Shown here one piece after another: positions 32,641-44,810 of a DNA stretch of 64,000 nucleotides. The notes below the pieces were generated by a model, which saw nothing but the letters and a program-made list of their open reading frames with translations, had not been told where the DNA came from and ran no database searches. Position numbers and translations under genes: made by a program. The stretch is from NCBI GenBank assembly GCA_022749755.1, contig CM040452.1, forward strand, positions 700,350-764,349, read 5' to 3'. How positions within the stretch are numbered: the stretch's first letter is position 1; every line of letters begins with the position of its first letter. Origin of the DNA: Azadirachta indica. Taxonomy: Eukaryota > Streptophyta > Magnoliopsida > Sapindales > Meliaceae.

Positions 32641-33423
32641 CTTTGTTTTTTTGCATTGGCTTTTCTCAATTTTAACCTTAACCAAATTCAATAGTCGTAA
32701 TTATGAAAAGCAAGAACACTAAAGCCCATCAGGTTTCCAGTACTTTCTCGATCGTCGGCATGACGCATAATCTTATCTCACCTTCAACTCTTTTTCTCTC
32801 ACTCTTTTTTTTAATCCAAAATAAATTCATTTACAATAAAATATAACAATAAATATTTATAAAATGCTAATTGCACTTCACTACTATCCATTGAATGTAT
32901 TCAAGCATATTTGAAATCGTAATATAAAACTTTAAATATTATTGAATTTTTTTTCACAGCTACATTCGTAAACCTAGTGTTATGGCTCCAAGATTTATAT
33001 CACTACCCCTTATGACTTGTTAAATAAATGTGTTTTTGTATATTTCATTATAAGGAGGGGTGCCTTTTTTATAGGGTTTACAATATTAATAAAATGATAT
33101 ACAAACCCCAACTACCAACTACAATGTACCAACTACCGCCAATTATCATTAAGACATTAATAGGACTAATCAAGAGGCCTAAAACAAATTATAATTATGC
33201 ACTTTACAAAATAGCACCAAATAATGTGTAATATCAGTAATTTGAAGTTCATTGAGTTGCAATATCTTCACATAAAATAAAATAGAAATAGAAATAGGAT
33301 TAGGATGAGCTTCCTAACTATTCCTAATTCCTAATTTATGTTTTTGTAAGAAATAAAACTCAAGTTTTGCTACTCTCTTTATATATAAAAGCAATCCTTA
33401 GAATTAGGCAAATTCATTAAAGG
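32641..33423. other. Intergenic, nothing recognised
   Basis: AT-rich spacer upstream of CAD. No open frame with a domain and no clear repeat. Confidence 0.5.
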
Positions 33424-33850
33424 ATAAAAGCCTTTTTAGTCCCAAAAGTTTGGCTTAATACCTTTATTAGTTTCAAATACTCCTAAAAATCTCAAATTAT
33501 TATTAAATAATTATTATACTCCTATATAATAAGAGTTATTTAAAAAATTAACAAATAAATCTTCAAAATTTGAGAAATATGATATATTTATTTAAAATAA
33601 ATTAATTAAATAAATAATAATATAATTTATTTAATTAATGTATTTTAGATAAATATATTATTTTTTATTATGTAGGAATAAAATTATTTTGGAATTTTAT
33701 TTATTATTTATCTTAAATAATTATTATTATATAGGAATATAATTATTTTTACAAATAAATTAGGAGTTTTAAAAGTATTTTTAAAATTAGAAGAACTTAT
33801 AAAAGTATTAGGCCAAACTTTCAGGATTAAAAGGACTTTTACCCTTTATT
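33424..33850. mobile_element. MITE-like element with long terminal inverted repeats
   Basis: The left end (AAAGGATAAAAGCCTTTTTAG, then TCCCAAAAGTTTGGCTTAATAC) is mirrored at the right end, whose reverse complement reads AAAGGGTAAAAGTCCTTTTAA, then TCCTGAAAGTTTGGCCTAATAC. The arms extend inward for at least 50 bp with mismatches. The centre is AT-rich and codes for nothing. The target duplication is unclear because the flanks are TTA/TAA-rich. The size (about 425 bp) fits a non-autonomous DNA transposon. Confidence 0.7.
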
Positions 33851-34371
33851 AAATAAAAATAATTCTCATATATAATTTCATGGTTGACCAAAATGGAAAA
33901 AAAAAAAGATTAAGAAATAAAAGAATTACACCGATCGACACAATATAATAGAGAGGAGCTGTGTAAAAATATTATAAATTATGACCTCATTTATAATTTC
34001 CAGAATTCAATAGCCCAAAACCTATTATCCCTCGTACATAAAATATTCATTAATCAAAGTCAGAGACTACATCTTAGTTGCTATGGATTCAATTGGGCTA
34101 TTAAACATGCAATTAATTGCACATATTAAACATGTAGATAATAATATTAATTGAATAAAAAGAGTTTTATTGAAAAGAATTATTTTTTGAATCTCAATGT
34201 ATTCATACAACAATATACTATGGAAATTCTATTATACAAACAAAATAAATAAATAAATAAGTTTTCCTATGATTTTCTCTTCGTATATTACTAATGAAAT
34301 CAACTCATTTATTTTTTTTTTCCTAAGTACATGTCAAATTTTCAATTAATAAACTTAGAAATTGATCCAGC
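33851..34371. other. AT-rich spacer downstream of the MMP pseudogene
   Basis: No gene or element is recognised. Short A/T homopolymers only. Confidence 0.5.
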
Positions 34372-35328
34372 TCAAGGACCGTATAGAGCTCTAATACTTT
34401 CAATATCATCTGCATGCAAACCCTTTGTCACTCCACGGCCAATTGTAGCATACATAATTGCACCCTTAACTAAGCTATGCCCGACACCAAGAAGATGACC
34501 AATTTCATGTAACGCAATAGTCTCCAAATCATATACACTTTCGGTTGCACCCACACCCCATGGCTCATCTGCATCAAAATGGAATCTTCCATCTGTTGGT
34601 GTAGATGCATGGGCTAGTTTTCCACCACGGCCATCGAAAGGAAACCTATCTCCATGATCACCACTGTGAAAACTTATCTTGATATCAACATTTTTGTAAT
34701 CTTGTATTTCAGAGAACTTGAAGGGAGTTTTTGTAGCCCATGTTTGGAAAGCTCGCGCAATAGAATTCTTGGCGTCATCTCGGGTTCCTGAAAGAAATGC
34801 ATAAGTGAGGTTGAATTTAGAAGATGGCCATTTAGGACTACCTCGAAAAAATTTATAGTGATTGATTGTATGGAAATGGCTAGATCGATGATGATTTTGT
34901 TGTCTCTTGTTGCCAGAAGCATCCGAGTTGTACCATTGATAATTTCCGCGACTCCACAGAGAGGTTTTTCCATCATTCCTGTGTCTTGACATCCAAAACT
35001 CCAATAGATTTTAGATGGTAATTGAGCTGGTAAGTTTTAGTGGCGAATTCTAATAACTCGTCGAAATCATCATTCTCTACATGATTTTGATTCTTGAAAT
35101 AACTGTCATAGTTCAAATAATCAAATGTTTCCAAGTATTTTTCGAGCTCATTGATGCCTCTAACCTTATCATCTTTACGACATCCTTCCAGATGCTTGAC
35201 AAACCCAAATGGACATGATTTTTTTTGCCATTAGAATGTGCTAAAACTAAATAACGAGTAAGAAGCGAAAATAGGACAACAACAAGAGAGATAATGGAGG
35301 AGAGAGGGAAAACTTTTGAGGTTGACAT
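34372..35328 (-). pseudogene. Matrix metalloproteinase (matrixin), frameshifted
   Basis: Plant matrixins are intronless, secreted, zinc-dependent endoproteases of the cell surface. Here the signal-peptide segment (MSTSKVFPLSSIISLVVVLF...) starts at 35328. The prodomain (with LEGCRKDDK and a YL..F.YL motif) is in a second frame, the cysteine-switch segment (KPLCGVAEI) is in a third, and the catalytic domain from about 34920 to the stop returns to the first. Each change equals loss of one base: in an A8 run at 35219-35226, near 34976-34981, and near 34918-34925. The catalytic zinc site HEIGHLLGVGHS and the Met-turn IMYAT are intact. The switch is altered from the usual PRCGxxD to PLCGVAE. The protein would end at RALYGP with no C-terminal membrane anchor. 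As read, no full product is possible. Sequence errors are an alternative for the A-run shift. Confidence 0.85.
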
Positions 35329-35341
35329 TGTTAAAGAATAA

Positions 35342-35440
35342 TGAAGAGCTTGAGAAAGCTCTTGGGTAATACTGAAGAGCTAGAGACAGCTCTTAGGTAA
35401 CTTTGATTCTATCCAAGAAGATTGGTGGCTTTTATATAAT
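35342..35440 (-). promoter_or_regulatory. MMP upstream region: TATA box and 31-bp tandem repeat
   Basis: On the minus strand TTATATAAAAG places a TATA box at about 35431-35438, some 100 bp before the ATG. Between them the block TGAAGAGCT.GAGA.AGCTCTT.GGTAA occurs at 35342 and again at 35373. Each copy contains an AGAGCT/AGCTCT inverted repeat. The promoter thus looks intact although the coding region is broken. Confidence 0.5.
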
Positions 35441-35718
35441 CAATGTCTTGTTTCAAAGAACAAGAACCCAAATGCTAATTCAAGAACAAACCCTAGCTAA
35501 ACTAGTTTTTTAGGGAGAGAAAACAATGGATATACAACTCAATGTTTGAAGAAAACAAAATTTAGTTTCTTGTTGAGGGAAAACAAACTACATGTCGTAT
35601 CCACGTATATCTATTATAAATCTTATTCTCCTTGTTAATTATTTATACATAATGCTCATATATGCATTATCAAAGAATTTAATTTTGTTATTTGCTACTT
35701 CCGAAACTAACGTATACT

Positions 35719-36120
35719 CACTACAAGAAAAGTGTGTTTTTTAGATGAAGTCATGTGATCGCAACAAATGCTATTCTGTCACAAATATTTATTTATGATT
35801 GTTGGCCGTCGTCGTTAGTGGTCATAAAAGAGCTGGTTAGAAAAGCTCTATTTTTGACTAACCGTCACAAAAGTAATTATTTTCAATGTTTACATGCCAT
35901 CACAAATCCAACAAGATTTACATAAACAATAATAACTTGTTGGTCAATGGAGAGCTACAACCTATCATATTTGCGACTGCTAATATTGTCAACGACGAAC
36001 ATATTTGCAACCAAGTGAGGTAGTCGGTAGTAGTTTATGTATTTGCAACCAATTTATGTGGCTCGAAATAATTGTATTTGTGAGCAACTAATATAATGAA
36101 AAATATTTGATGATTTTGCA
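35719..36120. mobile_element. CACTA-type transposon terminus (partial)
   Basis: CACTACAAGAAAA at 35719 is the standard end of plant CACTA (CMC) transposons. It is followed by short, repeated subterminal motifs (GTCACAAA, GCAACCAATT, AACCAA) and a GTGGCCGTC-like block. No matching inverted end (TTTTCTTGTAGTG) was found downstream, so this is a truncated or deleted copy. The right limit is arbitrary. Confidence 0.55.
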
Positions 36121-38029
36121 ACCAATTAACTTAGCCAAAAATATGTTATTTTCAACTTAATGATATAGTCGGAACAAATATATTATCGATGATATGTAAC
36201 TGTTTTAAAATTTATCAAAAGAATTAATTACGAGGAAATAATTGCCATTGTAAATATATAAATTCAATTATAAAAAATCATATTATCAATTTGTTGTATC
36301 CGTTGCAATTAATAAATTAATCGTCATAAATCAATTATGTTGGCATTAGAACAACGAAAATATATTAGCATTACTAATTAAATATTATTTAATATTCAGT
36401 CAACAACCAATAATGTCTTTTTCTTTACGACCTATTTTGTCGAAAATAAATAAATTTAATAGTTAGACTAATCATAAATAATTGTTTATAATCATAACAA
36501 TTTATTTGATCAATTGAATGGAATAAAAGGAAATAAATAGATTATAAAAAGTAATATCTTTGACCGTAATTGTCAAAAAATAAATTATAATTTTCAATAT
36601 TGTCTGAAACATCGTTGAAATATCTAATAAGTATTTCATCAAATGAATATAATAATAACAACCTTACTTTTGCTTTAACTCCACTCAGCTCTGCAACTTA
36701 TAACTGGCATGAAAACAGATTCCAATTAACAACCTTGCTTTTGCTTTAACTCTGTTTAGCTCTGCTTCTATTAGTGGTGTCTCTGCGTGCGTGACCCAAA
36801 ATTCTACCTATAGAGATGAGGAGTCTTAAATTCTATATAACTACAAAATATAAAGAATACATAACACTAAATTAAAGTGTCAATTTCTAATTTTCAAATA
36901 TGTTATATTTTATTACGGACGATTCTTAAAACTTAAGATTAGTTGCATTATTCTCATGTTATTATATTAGATGTTTCTATGGATGAAATTTAGGTAAAAT
37001 TCTATTGATATAATATTTTGTGTGAAATATGGGTAAAGTAAACGTGACAATTCTCTCATGATCGTGAAACACAGTCAGACTTAAAAATGACACCAATAAT
37101 AATCATGTTGCATTCATGTCACCCATTAGATAATTCTATCATATATATATTTGAACTTTATGATCCCTCAATTCACTTAAGATGCAACTAGTTAAATGAA
37201 TAATCTTTAATTTCGTTTTTGACACAAATCCTTTTGGTGTCATTTGGAAATACTGTATTATTATTTTAATTATAGTAAAAGTACGTGGAATTATTGTAAC
37301 TTGTGTGAAAACTTAAAAGCCTATATTTTTATTTTACATATTAAAATTAAACCAAGTGTATTCGCGTTTAAACAGTGTAGTTGTGTCTAATCCTACCATG
37401 ATACTAATTTACAGTTCGTTCATTAACGATGTCTAATTATTTTTAGAAGCATGAAGAAGATAGATAGAGAGAGAATATTCAGCCTATTTATTAAAAAAGA
37501 AAAAATTATGCTTAATTTACAGATTTGGAATATGGAATTTTATTCTTTAGATTCTCTCTCCCTGTTTTTTTATGCTCAATTATTATTATTATTATTTTTT
37601 ACTAAAAGGCTCTTAAGTTTCGTTGAAGCATTTCTTATGATATAGTGACCAGCGTTTTAATATCATCGATTTTGGATATATGTGCAAGAAACTGGATATT
37701 AAAAGATTCTTATGTGATGCCTTGCATTCCAAAAATCAATATGATTTGCTTTTCCCTAAAAATATTTTATTCCCTGAACGTCTTCAGTCACTTGATGATC
37801 CTGAACATTTTAGATTAATTTCTTTTGCAGGACAAATTTGCATAGTAACACTAAACCCTTTCTTCTCATCTCTATTTTGCAAATGATGATCAAAGATTTG
37901 AAGATTTTATGTAATGAGTGCCAACCGAACTTGCAATGGGGATTATAGAGGAAGAGAAGGCTTCGGAGAAATTGTCAGATAAAATCTCTTTGATTTCAAT
38001 AAGTGATAGCATACCAATGTTCTTAGATT
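36121..38029. other. Intergenic; minor direct repeat, no gene
   Basis: AT-rich. A direct repeat of about 70-bp period occurs at 36657-36765 (AACAACCTTRCTTTTGCTTTAACTC twice). Small ORFs at 37451-37886 have no recognisable domain. Confidence 0.5.
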
Positions 38030-38490
38030 AGCCATTGTTTGGGAAGAAATAACCTGAAGCCAGACGTTAGAGGTAACCCGCGGCCAAATTCTAGTGAATC
38101 GAAGAAATTAGACATAAACATGATTCACCTAGAGGTATTTCATATTAAACCCGAGGTGAACTTACATCAATACCAAAAGGTCAGTTTAGTTTGGTTAGAA
38201 ATCACGGGCTCGGGTCAAAGGATAAATCTCATCTTGGGTAATTATCAGAACGAACCAGCAATAACAAGATAAGTAGAAAAATGGTGGGGATAACTACCAA
38301 GAACCCCATGATGATCCACTACCCGGGTATCATGGAAGTTAACCTTATCTTAACATATAAAAGGAAAAATGAGAAAGGAGACAAGTACGAGCTTCGATAT
38401 TATTGCAATTTTGCCAAAATTCTGTCTTACTAAAAATATTTTTTTTAAAAAAATTTCTCTGACTTAAGTATCGGAGAGTTTTTATCAGAA
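38030..38490 (+). mobile_element. LTR-like fragment, possibly Ty3/gypsy
   Basis: The order of signals suits a plant LTR: GGGTATCATGGAAG, then a TATA-like AACATATAAAAGGA near 38356, then CTGACTTAAGTATCGGAGAG near 38460, a motif shared by many gypsy LTRs. No internal coding region is attached and the ends are not clear. It is probably a decayed solo LTR. Confidence 0.35.
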
Positions 38491-38819
38491 AATCGGCTTT
38501 TTACTAATCATGTTTTCTTTTTCAAGTGACATTACGACAAAAGAGAGGGATATGAAGTTGTCAAAAATTTGGTATCAATAATCTTCTCCAAATAATATCT
38601 TCTTCAGGTGTTATACCAACTCCCACCATGTGATAACTTCATCTTCACATACAGCTAGCTAACTTTGACTTGATGACTAGATTCTTATTCTTTTATTAGA
38701 TTATATATGTGATCCAATCATCTTATAATTAACAAAATTCCTGTGCAACAGATGTATATCTAATAGGCTTTCATTTCTTCTTCTTCTTCTTCATCATCTC
38801 CACTTCCAAACATGCAGCT

Positions 38820-39095
38820 TTTACTTGGTGGGAGGATCCCCCGCAAGTCATTCAAGGCCTTCTTTACCAGGATGCTCATAGTTTTCTAAGATATAGATTC
38901 TGTTAGGTCTTTGTTTTTGTTCTTTTGTAATTTTTATTTTTTATTATTTCCCTACCTAGTTATAGATTTTTCCTTTTTTGTGGGGTAAGATTTTTCTGTC
39001 GTCCCCCTAGACTTATTTTGTTTTTGTTCTTTGTTTAGTTCCTTTTAAAGCATTCCCTCAGATTCTGAGGTTGATTTCAAAAATAAAAAAAAAGA
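38820..39095 (+). mobile_element. LINE 3' end fragment
   Basis: From about 38827 the translation WWEDPPQVIQGLLYQDAHSF and on to YRFC-stop matches the C-terminal signature WW....I...L..DA..F..YRF shared by the other LINE copies in this window. It is followed by a T-rich 3' UTR with a GTCCCCCTAGAC block and an A-rich tail at about 39082-39092. Strongly 5'-truncated. Confidence 0.65.
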
Positions 39096-39334
39096 GTGCA
39101 GCTTTTGCACTTTTTGAGGCTTTTTAATTTGATCCCATATATATAACTCTCTCTGTTTTCTCCTACAGACTTTTACCAAGCTGGTGTAATATATAAGGTA
39201 TGAGTTGCCTATCTTGATTCTTTTTTTTTTCTCCCCTACTATATAATATTTTTTGCAGCGCTAGCTTTGCTAGAGCATTTATTTTTGGGAACATGCTTGT
39301 AGATTATTGTTTGTTGTTGTGCTTTGATATATAT

Positions 39335-39970
39335 TTTGGTCGTTTCGATTGGATCAAAGTGAACACGGATGGTTTGGCGAAGGGTAATCCGGAAGCTGCT
39401 GCTTGTGGTAGTGTCTTCTGCATAATTTGGGTGATTATATTGGTGGTTTTGGGTTATCTTTGGGTCATCAAACATTGTATTTTCCTGAGATCATGGCGGT
39501 TATTATTCTTATAAAATTGGTTTATGCTAATGGGTGGAGTCATCTCTGGCTTGAATGTGATTCATTGTTAGTGGTTCGGCTGTTTATGAATGCTTCTCTT
39601 CGTCCACCTTGGGTTCTTCAGACAAGGTGGTTGAATTGTTGCCACTTTAATTTCCAAATGAACTTTTGATATTTATACGTTCAGGAAAACTGATTTAGTT
39701 ACTGATGCTTTGGCCAACTTGGGCTTAAATTGTGATAGCCTGCATTGGTGGTTTTCTTGTCCTCGTCAGATTGGTAGTCTCCTCTCTTATGATGCTAGTG
39801 GTTTTGCTTACTATCGTTTTTCTTAAAGTTTTCGCTTATTTCTCCTTGTTGTTCTTCATTGTTTTTCAAAGGCTCATTATGTCCCCCTTAATTGTATTCT
39901 TTGGTGGTTTGTATGTTTATTTTAATAAATTTTGCCTGCTAAGGTTTGCTTAAAAAAAGAAAAAATTTTT
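39335..39970 (+). mobile_element. 5'-truncated LINE with RNase H domain
   Basis: It starts within the RNase H domain (FDWIKVNTDGLAKGN), then runs through PEIMAVIILIKLVYANGW, LWLECDSLLVVRL and TDALANLGLNCDSLHWW to the terminal YRFS-stop at about 39823, with frame changes. A 3' UTR follows with GTCCCCCTTAATTGTATTC and a tail AAAAAAAGAAAAA at about 39951-39965. Same family as the larger LINE at 50.8-54.6 kb. Confidence 0.85.
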
Positions 39971-42434
39971 GGATGTTTCTGTTGTGTTAGAGCTTGGGAG
40001 GTGAGAATTCGTGATAAATGAGTTTTAAGATATGTTTGGAATTGGGATTTTACAATTTACAATTTATTGTAGAATAATAATTGTCTAGCATAAATAAATG
40101 TAAATGTGTGGTAAATTAAACCCGGGTTGTGAGGTATAACAATTCAAAACATAACTTTTAAGTTCTATTTCGATGTTAACTAAGAAACAAGAGTTTCAAG
40201 TTATATATAGTACTATTCTATAACAAAGTAAAATCTTTCAACATAAAATACGTATGCACACTCTCGTTCAATAAAATTTTATCATATAAGTTAAATGTGA
40301 TAGTAATTAAAGAGTTATAAATACATTCATATCATATTTTATCCTAATTCTAACTGGTTATTTAGCTATTTTTTAAAAATTTTTTAATGTAAATTGTTGT
40401 CAGCTTCTGGGCTATGTGTGGAAGGTTGGGACAAAGCACTCCATGAGATAGGTAAATTGTTATATGAGGCGATTCTTCAGCCAATATGCTAGTCAACATT
40501 GCTGAAAGCAGTTGATGACTTTGGGATGTTGGTTATTGCTGGTGCTGAAATCGTCTCAAGATATGGCCTCAAAACTTGTAAATTTTGTGAGTGTCTCTCA
40601 GGCTATGCCTTGATGTCCCTTAATTGGAAATCAAGTGGCAATATTACAATGTTAGTTGGATCGGGATGATGGATTTTGAGTTATGTTGTTCAATTATGTT
40701 TGTATACTGTAGATTGGGATATGATATTTTGTTGATTATGTTGGTAATAATATATATTATTCTGATTTCATTTTTTGGTATTTTTAGTGATATAATATTT
40801 ATTGTTCTAATTTCATTTTTTTTTTGAAGATTTTTAGTTATGTTGGTAATTAATATAAATAAATTGTATTAAAAAAATCTAAAAAAATAAAAACTTGAAA
40901 ATAAATTATAAATACAAAAAATAAAAAGGCTGGAAAATAAAAAAAATTTAGACAAATAGAAAAACTGTACAAAAAAAATAGAACAAATGAAAAAACTGTA
41001 CAAACAAAAAAATGGAACTGTATTACATTAGAGTTTGTACTTACAAATGAAACACCAAACACTAATTCTTTTAGATAATCTATTTTTTTTGAAATATTTG
41101 AGTCCAACAGTTTGATTAATATGGTATTAACTTAAAATATGTGCATTTAAAACATATATATCCGTTGTGCTTCAAGTATAAAATTATATATGTGATATTG
41201 ATTTTAAGTTCTTTTACTATTAATGTTTTACACGCGTGGTTCCTGTGTCTCAATAATATGTTGTAGTTAACTCAAATCAACTTCAAAACCACTGCTACAA
41301 TGGTAAGGAAGGAGGATGTTTTATAACAGAAGAGCCCACAGAGATGGATAACGGGCATCATTGGTTTGACATTTAGCAAAAGAAATGTGTAGGGTGGCCA
41401 TGAAATGTGTTTGCATTAATACCCAGTAATACTTAATGAAAGGCAGTAGTGCCATGAACCATATAAATTAGTCCCTCCAATATTCATGTTTCCCATCTCT
41501 TTTATTACAATCACAATATTCAAAATCAACTTTTTAATCATATCAAAAACTATGATTGGAATTTTTATCACTGTTTTGGCCTCTTTAATTATCATAAGTG
41601 GGGTTGAATCAATCAAGACTTCGGAATACATCTATACTTGTTGTATCTTCCTTTAACTTTAAAATACTATCACTTTTTACAAACTCTTGATTTTATTTAA
41701 TAACTAATATTTATGAGATGTTGAACTATTTATTCTATTCAACAACAACAATATATTATAGCGTATAAATATTATTGAATTATATATACATACGCAAGAG
41801 GGGAACATGAAATTCGTTTTATTTGCCTTGCCTATACCATCTATATATCTTCTTAAAATAATAGTTAGGTGTTGCTAAGAGTCTAACACCTGTGTATTTT
41901 TTTAAATAAGTATTTTTTTTAACTTGATGTCATTTCAAAGAAGTATGAAAAATAGTATATATTGTAATCCTCAAGATACTATTGATATTGTTTGACAAGG
42001 AGAAATAATATGGTTGTTTCATGAAAGTAAAAGAAGTAAAATTACACAAAAAAAATAATGAATAAAGAGGAGTTTTATAAGAAATTAAGTGACAAATAAT
42101 CTTTTACACTTAATAATACTTTTGAAAGTTCTCGGAGCCTTGTCAAATCTTTTGACAATTTTCTGACCATTTGATATTAAAATCAAACTACCTATATGTA
42201 CATAGCTTATATTTACTGTAGAAAACTAAAATATTTAGTTAGTAACAATTCGTTAGTTTCAAAACAAAAGATTACTATAATAGATTTTTTTTTTTAAAGT
42301 AATTTTAGAGGATTGGTTGTACGAAACTTCTTACTTATAAAATAACGATAATTTTCAACTCTCTTAATATAAATAATGAAAGTGGTTACTTTTACTTAAA
42401 ATTGTATGTGCTCAATTTTAGTTTCTTTTTCTAT
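39971..42434. other. Intergenic, nothing recognised
   Basis: AT-rich spacer with A/T homopolymers. Several short ORFs exist but none shows a domain, signal peptide or splice support. Confidence 0.5.
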
Positions 42435-42444
42435 TATAAATATA
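42435..42444 (+). promoter_or_regulatory. TATA box of the defensin-like gene
   Basis: TATAAATATA lies 75 bp upstream of the ATG at 42520, a normal plant spacing for a short leader. Confidence 0.55.
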
Positions 42445-42519
42445 TGTCAATGCGTATACCAGAATTCCATATCTTTGTACTATTACAACAATTGACAAGA
42501 CCAAAGTCAAATTAGGATC

Positions 42520-43129
42520 ATGAAGAAGGTTTTGGTTCTCAGCTTTTGTCTTACTCTTGTCCTATCTTCACTTAATCTTTTGCAAGGTAAACATTACTCT
42601 TATGTGTTTTGTCTTGTATTGTTTTAAAATTACATTGTTATGTTTGAGATTCAGATGTCTAGGCTTTTAATTAAATCGATTGGTTTTATTAAATAAAACC
42701 ATTAATTAATTATAGAGTAAAATACACAGGTAGTTGGTAAACATAGCTTCCAAGTTAGAAATGGATATATACCAAAACGTTTAGTTCTTGTGCTTTTCAA
42801 AGTGAAGGACATGCAAAGTAGTTGCGAAAATGAACCTAAAATAAAGTCTTTTGTTGTCGAAATTCCCATTGTTTAATTAATCTTCTTTCGTCTGCTTGCT
42901 GGACAAGTAGTTGTCAAATATTGTCCTTCACAAATGACACAACCTGGAGTTTGTCCAAAGGATCCGAATGAAGGAAGCAGAATTCGTGTAGCTTAAAGCT
43001 TTCTTCAACAAATATGGAGCGACTAAAGCCCCAGACAATTGTGTGTGCAAACCGTCTAATGCAAATCAACATATTTGCAAATGTGATGTCATTTGTGATC
43101 CACCCCCACCTCCCAAACGAGCTAATTAA
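42520..43129 (+). pseudogene. Defensin-like cysteine-rich secreted peptide, probably frameshifted
   Basis: Exon 1 (42520-42586) encodes a signal peptide beginning MKKVLVLSFCLTLVLSS and ends in CAAG/GTAAAC, the usual site for the single intron of plant defensin-like genes. Exon 2 starts at about 42908 and ends with TAA at 43129. It first reads KYCPSQMTQPGVCPKD and later FFNKYGA, then a CVC...CKCDVIC pattern and a proline-rich tail. Between the two parts, near 42985-42997, the frame shifts by one and meets a stop. One of the eight expected cysteines is absent in that area. The target and role cannot be told; plant family members act in defence or in pollen signalling. It could be functional only if the shift is a sequencing error. 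Confidence 0.6.
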
Positions 43130-43539
43130 TTTGTGTGTTTAAAGAACCACAAAACAGAAAATGGTTTGTATACTGTAAAAAAACTTATGTTGGTAATAAG
43201 TAATTAATAAGACAAGTATACAATATTGTATGCTTCACAATATTTAATTATTTATATTATTTGTAGTTGTTTGCCAATAGCAGAAAATTTTAAAATAATA
43301 ATTACTTTGTTGGCACTGCATACATGTTGGTTGCTTTTGCGCTTATTTAATATCAGTAATAAATATTGAAAATGAAATATAGATTTACCACAAGACAATT
43401 GCACACGGCAAAGCATATATTAAATTAAAGATTATAAAAGCAATAACATTGAAATTTCTAGATCACATTTAAATGATTATAATAAATAAAATATTAATTT
43501 TACTGTGACAACTTATTTAAAAAGGTAATCCCTTGAATA
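43130..43539. other. AT-rich spacer
   Basis: 3' flank of the defensin-like gene. Nothing else is recognised before the repeat unit that starts near 43540. Confidence 0.5.
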
Positions 43540-44810
43540 TAGTTCAGTGGTCGAAGACAAACTTGACGATTTCAGGCCTTCCTAATTGTAACACTGCAGC
43601 TATATATTGATATAATTAATAATCACATTTTCAAATAAATATCTAATTATACTCATAAAGTAAATATCACTAATTCTTTTAAGGATTTTTTAAAAGAGAA
43701 TTAGAAAACTTATGTGGCCTTGCAACATTTTCACTCTTTGAAAAACTTTATTCTTAATACTAACTAGTTTAATTGTTCATATATTTTAATGTCAAAATTA
43801 ATGTGAAAAATTATATTAAATTAACTACCTTTCATAATAATTAAGTTTAAATTTTATTTTTTACCTAACATTTTAAATTTCTTATTGTTAAATAAAATTA
43901 TTCTTATTATTCTTAAACTTTTCATAGAGGAGCACCAACATTTACAATCATTTAACTAATATTTATATAAGATATATAACTTATAATGTACTCCAAATGA
44001 TTAAGGCTTGAATTATTGATCTTAATCTTAAGATCAAAAGTTCAGACTTTCGTATATTCAAATTTTATTTTCTTCATTTTTTTTAATAGAAAAACCAATT
44101 TTTATTAGGCATTAGCCATTTCAACAAACGCAAGGAATTCAGCCATCAAGCAACAAAACCAATTTTTTTCTTATTCTTTTTTTTTTTTAGGAAACCCCAA
44201 GCCAATGTTATTGCTCTAAGCTTTGGCTTGGGGTTTTCTTAAAAAAAAAAAAATTTCAAATTCAGTTGTCAAAAAAAAAAAAAATTCTTTTCGTTCTTTA
44301 ATAAATTACAATCATTTGCTAGAGTGTAAAATTATTTATTTCTTTTTTTTTCACTAAATTAGAATATATTTACCAATAACTACAATCATTTATCTTGTGC
44401 CTTGTCCAGCGTGATGTGACCTATAAAATAAAAAACAACTTATATAATTAATTTAAAGCTGAATTGCACTTTTTGGCAAAAATTCAAAATGGACAAGGCG
44501 CGTGATAAATAATCACATAGTTCATTTCAATAAATTATTACAATCATTTGTCAAAAAGTGTAGGTTGCAAGTAATGCTGAATTGCTTTAAAAAGTACCAA
44601 AGTACAACAACGAATGATACGTACACAGCTTTTCTTAATTCTCTTTATTTTCATTGTAGCACTTTAATAAAATATGCTAATAATGTACGTTTAGTTGTCT
44701 GAATTAATGAGTTTGCATAGTTAACATTATTGAGTTTAAGTACCTAACGCTTCTAATTAACATTGGTCTCTCTCTTGGTCATAACACTGTTTTTCTTTTT
44801 TGAAGATTAT
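43540..44810. repeat. Flank of TPS array unit 1
   Basis: Contains blocks that recur in units 2 and 3. TCTAATTATACTCATAAAGT at 43646 recurs at 54600. TTAATGTCAAAATTAATG at 43787 recurs at 54741, with a diverged relative near 62911. AGGAGCACCAACAT at 43927 recurs at 63000. GGCTTGAATTATT at 44005 recurs at 63090. The block ATTAACATTGGTCTCTCTCT at 44756 recurs at 54973. A LINE-type 3' end with a CTCTAAGCTTTGG stem and an A tract sits at 44200-44255. Confidence 0.8.
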
